Assembly: GCA_023055425.1 (NCBI GenBank)
Contig: JALGPY010000001.1
Coordinates: 29,315,001-29,379,000 of the forward strand
Direction: 5' to 3'
Source of the DNA: Linanthus parryae
Taxonomy: Eukaryota; Streptophyta; Magnoliopsida; Ericales; Polemoniaceae
DNA: 64,000 nucleotides
Position numbers and translations under genes: made by a program. Position 1 is the stretch's first letter. The number at the start of each line of letters is the position of its first letter. Under the pieces are notes generated by a model, which saw only the letters and a program-made list of their open reading frames with translations, had not been told where the DNA came from and searched no databases. Of the stretch, positions 55,325 through 64,000 are shown one piece after another.

Positions 55325-56413
55325 AAGGCAGACAGAATATCACATTAAATCACTGGTGTATATAGACATAGTACTTATATTCAAATATGTACATTGTTTA
55401 ATATCAAGTTCATCAATAAAATTGTTCTTCCTTATATTTTAACATGGTATCAGAGCCACTACGCTCTTGGTGACCTATTAAACGCTTACGCTCCTTTGGC
55501 GGGCGACGCCTCTACAAGTCGTCCGTCGAATTACTCTTGCTCATGCCATTACCTTTGATAAGGCTCTTCCAATTACTTGAATTGGAGGTATGCTCCTTGT
55601 CATGTTTCCACCAGTGGACTCCCATGTCTCCTTTGCCCCATGTTCCTATGTTTTTTTCCCGCTATCTTCTCCCCAAGACCATCTGCTCTTTTCCGCCGCT
55701 GCAACAAAATAATTGTGAAACCCTCTGTTCGTGAACATGGAGCGTAGGAGGTTCAAGATATTAAAAATCAACCCCCATATTTTGCTGGTGCTATTACTTG
55801 GCTCCCCTAGTTTCCCAAAATATCACTTGAGCCCCACCCAATTAACTTGTTGTCTCTTTTTGGGTCACTAGTTTCTTACATGTTGGATTTAACCCCAAAG
55901 CTATCCACACGACCCGATACGTTGTTAAACTATCCTACTTCATGACCCGATACGTCGTAAAACAATCCTACCTCACGACCCAATACGTCGTAAAACTATC
56001 CTATTATGACTCGATACGTCAGTAAACTCTCCTACCAATTGCTCCTAGCTAGTTTTGCCTACTTGAGCCTACTACCTCTTGATCCTAGTTTCACCTAGTT
56101 GAGCCTAGTACCTCTTGATCCTAGTTTCACCTAGTCGAGCCTACTACATTGCTCCTAGTTTCATCTAGTTGAGCCAATAATACGGCCTTCACAATCACTT
56201 TGGCCTTATACGCCGCAGCTTAGCTCTCGTCTTGCAAACTCAACGTTATCACATTGAGTTTGAGGGGGGGGGGGGGTTAGAGAGATATATATATAATGAT
56301 ATTCATAATTATTGTCATATAAAGGCTTGATGTACATTGTTTAATATCAAGTTCATCAATAAAATTATTCTTTCTTATATTTCAACATGGAATATCATGA
56401 TATCTCTCTAACA
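55325..56413 (+). mobile_element. TRIM-like small LTR element
   Basis: A 57-bp direct repeat ending AACA (55388-55444 and 56331-56387, offset exactly 943 bp) behaves as LTR ends. The first is followed at once by TGGTATCAGAGCC (55445), a Met-tRNA primer site. A G run (56263-56276) preceding the second copy could be the polypurine tract. About 0.8 kb of internal sequence has no gag or pol but holds minisatellites. GTTAGAGAGATAT (56275) and ATATCTCTCTAAC (56400-56412) form an inverted pair around the right copy, so outer borders are uncertain. Confidence 0.55.
55900..56180. repeat. Two adjacent minisatellites (33-bp and 36-bp units)
   Basis: About four 33-bp units with ACCCGATACGTCGTAAAAC (from about 55911 to 56040), then about three 36-bp units with TTTCACCTAGTTGAGCCTAG (56045-56175). 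They form the interior of the TRIM-like element. Confidence 0.85.
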
Positions 56414-56563
56414 AAATCTTTGAGTAAGTAGCCTAGCCGTTTGATTTATGTTGTTACCGTTGCAATATGTATGTACTCAGCTTCATTGACTCTGTCACCT
56501 GCATCTTGAAAGAGCAAGAAATCAAGTTCATGCCTAGAAACACTCCATTACCTGTTGGGGATC

Positions 56564-58205
56564 TGATACGTACCAGTATCGTACCATATAGCGAACTACA
56601 ATATAAACTAAAACTTCTTTACAAAAATAACTGAATAAACTGTAATAACTCAAGAAACAATTCTTATTCCATGATTAAAACTGAACAATTACACTGTTTA
56701 AATAGTAAAATAAGCTAACCTTAACTAGACAACTTGACCTAATGGGCTCGGTCCAGTCTACTAACTAATTAAATAAATAACCAATTAAACTAATTAAATA
56801 AAATAAACTAACTAATACATAATACTAAGTAACAATTAAATAAAGAATAATATGACGTAATGTTGAAGATGCGGTTAACCCATATCAACTCCCCCTTTCT
56901 CGAAAGACACCTTGTCCACAACGTGGATGAGTTGAAAATATGTGTGACGTCTTGTATCTCTTGTACACTTGTGCCCGGATCAAATGGACGGACGAGGACC
57001 TTCGGAACAGTATTTTGGGAGTCGAATCTTGTAAAATTGAGGCCGAAAACGGATTCAGGAAGTCGAAAAATCCTACGAATGAACCCGGTGAGCCATAGAA
57101 TGGAGCCACGAGTCACAATTGAGCCAAAAATAATAGTATGGCTCACTTGGAGCCAGTTTGGAGCCGGTGGCTTGAGATGAGCCGACCGGAAGCCACTGTT
57201 GAAGTCGAGTCGGGAAGAAGACCACGGCTCAAGCCGGGCCGAATTGGAGAAGGCGGCTGGATCTAGCCAAATAGAAGTCGGGTTACAACCATCAGCTAAT
57301 TTGAGCAGAACCTTTGGATCTGGACGCGATGATGGAAAGGAGGCATGTTCGCCGGAGGATTGTAGGTGGCCAAGGCCGTAGGTAGCGGGATGGAGGTCGC
57401 TGTTGGCGGGGAGGGTGCCGCCGGACGTCGGGGAGGACGATGGGAAATATTTAAACGGTCGTTGAGGCAGTGGCGGCGGGGATTGCAGTGCGTGGAGGGC
57501 GGCCATGGAACCTGCAACCGGCGATTGGAGCACCTGAGTGAAAATCGACGGCGGCTGGGGAAGAATCGTCGGTGGTTGGACCCGGAGGTAGGTGGCGGCG
57601 GAGGGAGGCTGCGAGTAATGACGGCAGGTGAAACCAATCGGGCAGTGGGAGGATTGCGGCCATGTCTGCTGGGTTTTGTCTGGCAGCAAACGCAGCAAAA
57701 CTTGGTCGTCCTTCAGGTTCTCCGGTCGTTGTTCTCGACGGAAAGAGACGACGTCATCGAATGGAGCCGCACCGTTTCCTTAAGATGAGATAGTTTCTTC
57801 ATAATATCAGCGATGGTCTTATTGATGTCAATGGATAGTTGCTAAAACGAGGTTAACATGCTTTCACTAGCTGAATGGTGAAAATCAATGAAAGCATCAA
57901 TTGATACGTACTAATATCGTACCACGTAGCGAACAACGGTATAAAATAAAACTACTTTACGAAAATAACTGAATAAACAGAAATAATTCAAGAAACAATT
58001 CTTATTCCATGTTTAAAACTGAACAGTTACACTGTTTAAATAGTAAAATAAGCTAACATAAACTAGACAACTTGACTTAATGGGCTCGCTCCAGTCTACT
58101 AACTAATTAAATAAATAACTAATTAAACTAATTAAATAAACTAACTAATACATAATACTAAGTAATAATTAAATAAATAATAATATGATGTAATGTTAAA
58201 GGCGT
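56564..58205 (-). mobile_element. Short non-autonomous LTR retrotransposon, gypsy-like 3' end
   Basis: Direct repeats of about 310 bp (56564-56875 and 57902-58205) share TGATACGTAC starts, GAAACAATTCTTATTCCATG and TAATACATAATACTAAGTAA. On the minus strand the interior ends with a DKVSFEKGGVDMG-like string next to AGGGGGAG, the usual polyprotein end and polypurine tract of some Ty3/gypsy elements. About 1 kb interior with no RT or integrase. The long GC-rich open frames on both strands (57366-57788 plus, 56808-57698 minus) have no recognised domain. High edge uncertain by about 15 bp. Confidence 0.65.
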
Positions 58206-58574
58206 GGCGGAACACATTTACTGTAGGTTAAGTCATCAAAATGAATGCTGAGTTTATCACAAAGCTCATTTCATTATTAGAACTGCAAAAAAACACAAAA
58301 CTAATGATGAGCATGCATGCAGAGTGATTTATTTGGTTGCACGAAACACAAAATTATTGTCTCCAGTTTGTTGGAGACCATTTCTTTTCTTACATTACAA
58401 TTTAGTCTTCTTATGATAGAGAGCTTAATCTTCAACGTTCTATAAACTTTTGAAATATAAGTACGGATCTCATGAAGTTTAATATTTTTCATTGATAATG
58501 TGAACATACATACATGGAGATACCCTACTCAAATGTCATCACAAAGAGTGCCAAATTACAACAATTTCATAACC

Positions 58575-58886
58575 CTAGTGTTGAACTGAATGCCCAATGC
58601 CGGGGCTGTGCCCAGGAGCGGTAGGCCTGAAGTTGTCAATGGTGTGGGCAGGAGGTGGTGGCTGCGACTGGCTTGCTAGCTGATCTGGTGGCGGAGCTGG
58701 GGTAGCAGGGGGCATAGTTGAAGCATCGTCTTTTAGTTCCTCGTAGGACATAGACCTATTTAATGGAACATTTGGCAAGTCATTCTTCTTGGCTAACTTA
58801 AATCTCCTTCCTTCTACATTGTTGAAGCAAAGGGACATGCTCAGTACGATTACAAGACATGCGAATGCCAGTTTAGCATGTGCCAT
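58575..58886 (-). CDS. CEP: CEP-family peptide hormone precursor, one CEP domain
   Basis: 103-residue secreted precursor. Signal peptide 1-26 (KLAFACLVIVLSMSLCF core, NNVEG end). A basic then acidic variable region, Pro-rich linker (PATPAPPPDQL, QSQPPPP), then the CEP unit at residues 85-99 (NFRPTAPGHSPGIGH) and a four-residue tail. Paralogue of 17965-18279: signal peptide and C-terminal half nearly identical, middle (residues 33-62) diverged, as expected for CEP precursors where only secretion and the mature peptide are constrained. This copy keeps the consensus Gly12. TATA box 53 bp upstream; CT tract two bases before the ATG. Predicted to act as a mobile or local signal after processing; which receptor it uses cannot be read from sequence. 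Confidence 0.94.
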   Translation of the reverse strand: MAHAKLAFACLVIVLSMSLCFNNVEGRRFKLAKKNDLPNVPLNRSMSYEELKDDASTMPPATPAPPPDQLASQSQPPPPAHTIDNFRPTAPGHSPGIGHSVQH

Positions 58887-58888
58887 TT

Positions 58889-58911
58889 AGAGAGAGAGAG
58901 AGAGAGAGAGG
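58889..58911 (-). promoter_or_regulatory. CT-dinucleotide 5' leader next to the CEP start codon
   Basis: (AG)11 on plus, transcribed as CT repeats, ending two bases before the ATG. Confidence 0.6.
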
Positions 58912-58938
58912 GATGATTAGGTCTTCATTGATCTAGGG

Positions 58939-58946
58939 TATTTATA
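58939..58946 (-). promoter_or_regulatory. TATA box of CEP gene at 58886
   Basis: Minus-strand TATAAATA in the same context as 18325-18332 of the paralogue. Confidence 0.7.
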
Positions 58947-59945
58947 GAGGTGGAAGGGCAATGGAGCATTGATTAGTTAAGTCCTCACCAGTTGGAGATT
59001 CTACTTTGTTTGTTGCATGATGATTTACAGTATAAAGTTGCGAAGGTGTGCTACATTATGAATTTAATAAGAACATTAGAAATAGTTATTTTTCATTGTT
59101 CAATTTTTTTTAGAGTTTTGATGTATCTGCATTAAAAAAAGAAAAAATAATCGCTGTTGAAACTTCAAGGTGTCGAAATCGCGACATAGTTTTTAAAAAT
59201 TGGTTAAGAAAAAATGAGATGTAAGATGTTTGGCTAATTTTACGTTTTTTCTTTCTCTTTAAAGAATTAAGGCTTCTGGCATGTACCAAAATAGAAACAA
59301 TAGTGAAGCACATACATTTGAGTTCTACAAATTCAAGCACGAGTTCTAAAATGAACAGGTGAAAATATGAAATTCTTGAGAACACAACAGTTTTCTTTCT
59401 CTTTGCAAATTTATGTCTCCTGGCATGTATCAAAAGAGAAACGATAGTGAAGCAAATACAATTGAGTTCTACAAATTGAAGTATGAGTTCTAAAATGAAC
59501 AGGTGAAATAAAGAAATTATTGAGAACACAACAATAACATTTCAGCATTGCAGTAAACTTGAATAGCGTATGGCCAATCACAAGATCAAGCCATGTCACC
59601 TCTTCTATCTGCTGTGACGTTTCTGACCTTCTAAGAGGTTATCATTCTGCCAAAAAAGAAAAGAGGTCATAATTTTTACAACATGAACATTGGTGTGGTT
59701 GGTGAACCAGGTGAAGAATGTTTTTGCATGTGGACCTAATTAAGCACTTAAGCAGAGAAGGTTAATCGTACTTTCTAAAATTAAACACTTGTCTAGTAAA
59801 TCTTATTGGTTTCATGACCTTTATAAGGAATCCAAACACATGCACAGAGAAAACATTGAGGCCGGCTTTCCAAAATAAATACCACCAACTTGTACAGAAA
59901 CTGCATAACTTGCAGGCTTTTCTATTTTTATAATAAGAATGTTTT

Positions 59946-60057
59946 GACCGTCAACTATCCGGAGTGCGGTACAGTTGCACTGTACTAAATTTTCAATAGA
60001 AATTAAGTTGATGTTTGGTACATGTAAAACGACATAGTAGGAACCGCCCCGTCGCAA
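59946..60057. other. Conserved non-coding block with short hairpin, copy 3
   Basis: Same block as 19287-19399, at nearly the same distance (about 1.06-1.17 kb) upstream of the CEP start. The GTACAGTTGCACTGTAC stem-loop is fully preserved at 59969-59985. Confidence 0.6.
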
Positions 60058-60062
60058 AATGA

Positions 60063-60498
60063 GCACATCATTTCTTCATTTCTTTGTACAGCCAACTTTA
60101 ATTTTGGGGGAAAAGAAACATATCACTTAAGCTTGCCAAACAAGAAATTGGTTTAACATTAAGATAATAATACTATAATTGCAAAATAAGAAATTGTATG
60201 ACACCAACAATTACATATATTTAAATTAGGTAATAAAGAAATCGATTTAAAATCTCGCTCGTCGAAAACCACTAACTGGTGAACGAGAAATAAGACGTCG
60301 AAGTTAGTTAATTCACATGACTGAAAAATAAAGAGTCCCGCACTGGACTTGAGGACGGAGATAGAGTAATATATCTACTTCAAGTTTGACAATAGAGGGC
60401 ACGACCCTTACGAGAAGTAATTTTGGCAAGGATGAGAGGGACGACCGAGCCAGATCACCACAAGCGCGCTGCGGGTCAGGGTAGTGGCGTGGTGCCGT
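60063..60498. other. Intergenic DNA
   Basis: AT-rich with a short GC-richer end (60400-60490); nothing recognised. Confidence 0.4.
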
Positions 60499-61209
60499 GT
60501 TAGGATGCACCTTATCTTTATGAGCCAAAAACTAACTCCAACCTAAATAGGAAACTATTTTTCCTAAGAATATTTAAACTCAAGTGCATCTGAATTTATT
60601 TAAATTTCTATATGAACAGTTCTAACTTCTCCATAAATTTGCAAGTAATTGTTCAAATTCAAAGAGATGTAACAATTCGTAACAGGCACCTCCTCCTCTC
60701 TATAAAATACAACATTCTTCTCATTCTCGTTTCATCTGAATTTACTGTTTACAAAGTCTCACAAAAATTCTCTTAAAGCGAAGTACCTGAAGACTTACAT
60801 TCTTGGAAGCAGTTTGTCCGTGTTGTAAGTAAATGAAATGAAACACACCATCAGTGGGAGCAAATATTGTTGTATGGAGATTGTTGATGAACTACGAGAT
60901 TGTCTTCAATTTGATTTCTTCATTTGTTCTACTATGTCGGTAAGTTCTTTCAATCTGCTTTTATTCTGGTTTTATTATTTTTCATACTCTAATATGTACA
61001 CCTAATCATTTTACAACAATCATAAAGCAATATTTTGGTTGTTATCAGAATCTGATTCTTTTACAAATTTAATCGACTACAAAAATTACAGAATAGTTAT
61101 TTCAACATTCATTTTCTGTTACAATTCTTTGACAGTTTAGTTTCTGTAATTCTTCTCTTCTTCCATTTGTCTTCTTTATGATTTTCTAAAACAAAACTTT
61201 CGTTTGTCA
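60499..61209 (+). mobile_element. Copia 5' LTR and leader
   Basis: Begins TGTTAGGATGCACC at 60499. TATA box TATAAAAT at 60701-60708. The layout from there (R/U5 with GTAAGT-like region near 60948) parallels the LTR at 16609-17617. A primer-site-like TTATCAGAATCTG at about 61043 is degenerate, so the LTR end is not fixed. Confidence 0.5.
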
Positions 61210-61451
61210 ATGTCAGAAGTTAGGACTAAAACTCATCAGGCTAGTCCGCCTAACATGACGATAGCGGTTGTCCTGGTTGCTCCAATCAACGTTCATCCAG
61301 TAGATAAACCTAAAAAAATCACCGGAATATATTTCAAACAGCAACAGCAAACAAATGCTCATATGTCACCCCCCCCCCCACCACCAAGTCTGGACACATT
61401 CCTTAAGGACGATGCTTCTGCAATTCCTAAAAACGCAGAAAAAGATACACT
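61210..61451 (+). pseudogene. Copia gag N-terminal fragment
   Basis: ATG at 61210 (MSEVRTK). HPVDKPKKITGIYFKQQQQ and SLDTFLKDDASAIP correspond to the gag start of copia elements of the form HPEKPEKFxGxNFKRWQQKM. Cut after about 80 codons by the minus-strand LTR at 61452. A C run (61372-61379) may be a sequence or slippage artefact. Confidence 0.65.
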
Positions 61452-62400
61452 TGTTGGGTTTTGTAATGGATTACGCAGCGGAATTAAACAAATAAGATCC
61501 GCATAAGACCCACCAAGGATCGCAGGAAGAGAATTCATAATGGTAGTGAAGGTTCAAGTAATGATTACCTTGTTTATCTTCTGTGATGACTTCAAACGCA
61601 ATATTGTGTTTGCGTCTCTACAGCTAGTCCACGCCTAGGATGATGAACAAGATTCATTCACACCTCTGTGCTAGAAACTGGTAGATTAAGGAAAAAAGAA
61701 GATCACACAACGGAGACCAAAAGAGTGGCTCGGCCTCTTCTTTAGGCCGACAGGGTAGAGGGGGCGGATGGGGTCGGGCGGCCCTTGTCTTGCTCTCTCT
61801 CTCTCCTTGCTTTTTCTCTCCAACTCAAAGTATGTTATGAGCATTAGTCGAAGAAATAAGCTAGGAGTGTCCTTTATATAGTCGAACAACTCCTTGTTAA
61901 AATGTATAAAGGCCCCCATCCTAATCGTGTCATTACACTGATTAGTCCAATTTGCAAATTAGTCCTACTAAATTTGCAAGTAGTTGCATATTGATCCTTC
62001 CATTAATTAATCATATTAATTAATTTCCAAGTCTAGTCACATCCTTATGGTGTGTTACCCCATAGGTTCTACTTAGTTGGTAGTAACAAATACAAACATG
62101 GAGCGGTGTCTAGCAACACAGCCATGCCACCCAACTAATAGAAATAGTCATTACTTTGACAAACCTCGTGCAAGTATTGTATCATCCCTTTGTCTCTATA
62201 TTCGGATTGGACACGAAACATACAAGTCACACTCGTATATCTGATCCATAGTTTCTCGATCCTGGGAATAGTTTTATCCATGCAGATAACATCAGTATCC
62301 TGTATTGATTTATCTGAGTCTTACCAGACATTCTATAACCACCGTCCCTCGAGTGGCCCATGGATATTTGCTCCCGATATGTGGGAGGGAAAAATTCTAT
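61452..62400 (-). mobile_element. LTR of family B (third copy, truncated)
   Basis: Low end TGTTGGGTTTTG parallels TGTAGAGTTTTG at 44050. ACGCAGCGG, GGATCGCAGG, CCACGCCTAGGAT and GGACACGAAACATA blocks match the solo LTR at 44050-53987 in order. It stops at about 62400, roughly 950 of the expected 1435 bp, where a different LTR starts. Confidence 0.75.
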
Positions 62401-62401
62401 C

Positions 62402-64000
62402 TGTTGGATTGAATACTAAAAGTCATGCTTTTTGTATTGGATTATATGAAAGTGATATTTATGAGAATTGTTTTGGGCAATGTTTTTGTATAATATTATT
62501 ATTGTGCATAGTTGTCTATTGTTCCACATAGTAGAAGATCTGGTGTGTAGTGTCTAGCTTACACACAGAAGATCTTATCTTCGGTTCTTTTGGAATGAAA
62601 TTTGTGAGTTCACAATCTAGATGGTATTAGGCAAACCATCGAAACAATTGTAGCACATTGTTTTAGTAGGTCTGTCTTAGCTACAGGAAACAGTATAGTT
62701 GTAAGGAAAACCGAACAAACCGGTCAAACCGACCGAATCAAACCGAAATCTTTGTTTTTGGACGGTTTTTTTTTGGAAGTTCGGTTTATGAACGGTTCCA
62801 GCTTTCACAAACCGGTATAATCGGTTTGGTTTTTGGTTTGTAAAAATACCACACTGCACCAAACCAAACCGAACCGATATGTGGAATGTAATTTCTTAAA
62901 ATATATATTTCATAATGTTTATTAAATAATCTAGAAAGATAGAACATAAGTATATAGATTCAATTAAAATTAGCGTATCGATCTTAATCTTTTCATTTTC
63001 TCTTACGTTCCATCGTATTTTTTTCCACAACGATAGTTGTGGATGATTTTTACGTCTAATTAATCTATTTATCACTTAAATTTAAATTTCGTTAAAAATG
63101 CAATATTATAATATCTATTCAATAATGTTTACGTAAACCGACCAAACCGAATCGAACCAAACCGAAGTTTTTCGCTTTGGTTTGGTTCGGTTTATCCTTT
63201 CAAATGGTTTGGTTTAGTTAAAAAATTAGTAAACCGATTTATTCGGTTTATTTTATGGTTTTCGCACAAATCGCACCAAACCGAACCGTTTACACCCCTA
63301 GAAAACAGTATAGTTCATACTATAGTTTCAACTCAATGTGCCAGTGTACATTGTGTATATTGAACAGGACCAAGTTGAGATCATTGTCTTTGTACTTACA
63401 TAACAAGACAAACTATGTTTCATGGTTATTATGATTACTAATGCTCTTAATCCTTAGATAGTCAATGTGCACATGTATTTAGTAGTTATTGCTTTGACAA
63501 GTCAAGTGAGTGAGATTCATATGGAGTCAATAACCTCGATGAGTTGGGTGATACTATTGATTCCATGGTGTAAATTGATATATCGAAGGTTTCCATGTCC
63601 CGTTTATGGGATTGATGATATCCCCTTGACGACTTATAAGTTTTGAATATGTCAAACCCTGCAGGTAGATTACTTGGTAATCAGGACATATCAAATAAGT
63701 TAAGTGGTAAGTATCAAGGAATTGGGAACAGGTCGATTAAATGAATTAGTCGGTAATTAATTTAATCGACGGGTATCTGTAATCTTAACATGGGGAGATA
63801 ATAAGTATTTAATAACAGTAGCTCAAAATATTATTTTTTTAGAATATGGACAGGAGTGCAATAACAGTTGTTTAGTGGTACTAACTATTATTAACTTTAT
63901 TCGGGCTAGGTTCGGGTGGAACCAGAAGTCCTAATAAAGTTAGGAGCCTGATTCGTATTTTCTCCTCCAGGTCCCTCCTTTAGCCTATATAAGTGTCCTT
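62402..64000 (+). mobile_element. Probable copia LTR running off the window
   Basis: Starts TGTTGGATTGAATAC exactly where the family B LTR breaks off. No coding frames; continues to a TATA box TATATAAG at 63986-63993 near the window end, as expected of a long U3. An AACCG-rich element interrupts it. The end and internal region lie outside the window. Confidence 0.45.
62701..63302. mobile_element. AACCGAACCG-rich inserted element
   Basis: About 600 bp whose two outer thirds are built of AACCGAAC/AAACCAAACC and complementary GGTTTGGTTCGG motifs, with an AT-rich core. The right end is TTTACACCCCTA, a known end type of plant GGTTCGGTTTGG repeats. The direct repeat AAACAGTATAGTT borders it (62688-62700, 63303-63315). 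No matching left inverted end and no coding capacity. Confidence 0.6.

Larger units (their letters stand above)
58204..60062 (-). repeat. CEP segmental duplication, copy 2
   Basis: Matches 17630-19640 in order and orientation; the homology starts abruptly at the edge of the gypsy-like LTR. It contains small private indels and a local duplication upstream: ATGAACAGGTGAAA with CACAACA at about 59351-59390 and 59498-59535. Confidence 0.85.

Noticed and set aside
56808..57698. 296-codon minus-strand frame as a cellular gene
   Set aside because: Lies mostly in the interior of the short LTR element, extends into its 3' LTR, shows no domain, and the opposite strand is equally open because of GC-rich composition.
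61204..61506. 100-codon frame as a novel Pro-rich protein
   Set aside because: The N-terminal part matches the start of copia gag, the first codon is TTG, and the last 18 codons belong to the inserted LTR.

Overview
The window is plant nuclear DNA, most likely from a eudicot. The evidence is three genes for the plant-only peptide hormone family CEP (C-TERMINALLY ENCODED PEPTIDE), plant-type Ty1/copia elements with initiator-Met-tRNA primer sites, a plant DUF4283-type LINE, Helitrons, and Stowaway, hAT-like and CACTA-like DNA elements. I cannot name the species. There is no operon, CRISPR array, rRNA or complete tRNA gene.

The only genes that look intact and functional are three small, apparently single-exon CEP precursors: 6855-7175 (+, two hormone domains), 17965-18279 (-) and 58575-58886 (-), the latter two with one domain each. 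All have a signal peptide, a variable region, a TATA box 45-70 bp upstream of the ATG, and a CT-dinucleotide tract directly before the ATG. The two minus-strand genes lie in copies of one duplicated segment about 1.9 kb long (about 17.63-19.6 kb and 58.2-60.06 kb). An older fragment of the same segment, without a gene, survives at 30.4-30.75 kb. The cluster therefore arose by duplication and was later pushed apart by transposons. CEPs are secreted peptides perceived by leucine-rich-repeat receptor kinases in root and nitrogen signalling (family knowledge).

Layout. 0-2.7 kb: nothing recognised. 2.68-5.37 kb: non-autonomous Helitron (-). 5.3-6.1 kb: microsatellites. 6.86 kb: CEP. 7.46-9.84 kb: hairpin MITE, degraded LINE, CACTA-like end. 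9.9-14.7 kb: two truncated copia LTR-gag pieces head to head. 14.7-17.6 kb: 3' half of a copia with its LTR. 17.6-19.6 kb: CEP segment. 19.7-20.05 kb: LTR fragment. 21.57-27.43 kb: full-length but broken LINE (-) with a 14-bp target duplication and a scrambled 5' end. 27.5-29.5 kb: Stowaway MITE and a Helitron (+). 30.4-37.2 kb: CEP-segment remnant and a mosaic copia (-) carrying a MITE, a retroposed insert with a minisatellite, and a foreign gag relic. 38.3-42.8 kb: paired MITEs, an internally deleted copia, and a SINE split by a hAT MITE. 43.1-54.9 kb: three-level nest, a copia (-) split by a solo LTR (-), itself split by a young copia (+, 44440-52932). 54.9-58.2 kb: copia remnant, TRIM-like element and a short gypsy-like element. 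58.2-60.06 kb: CEP segment. 60.5-64 kb: further copia LTR and gag pieces.

The transposon coding regions are all interrupted by stops or frameshifts. Boundaries described as supported by target-site duplications were read directly from the sequence; homology claims rest on by-eye comparison.
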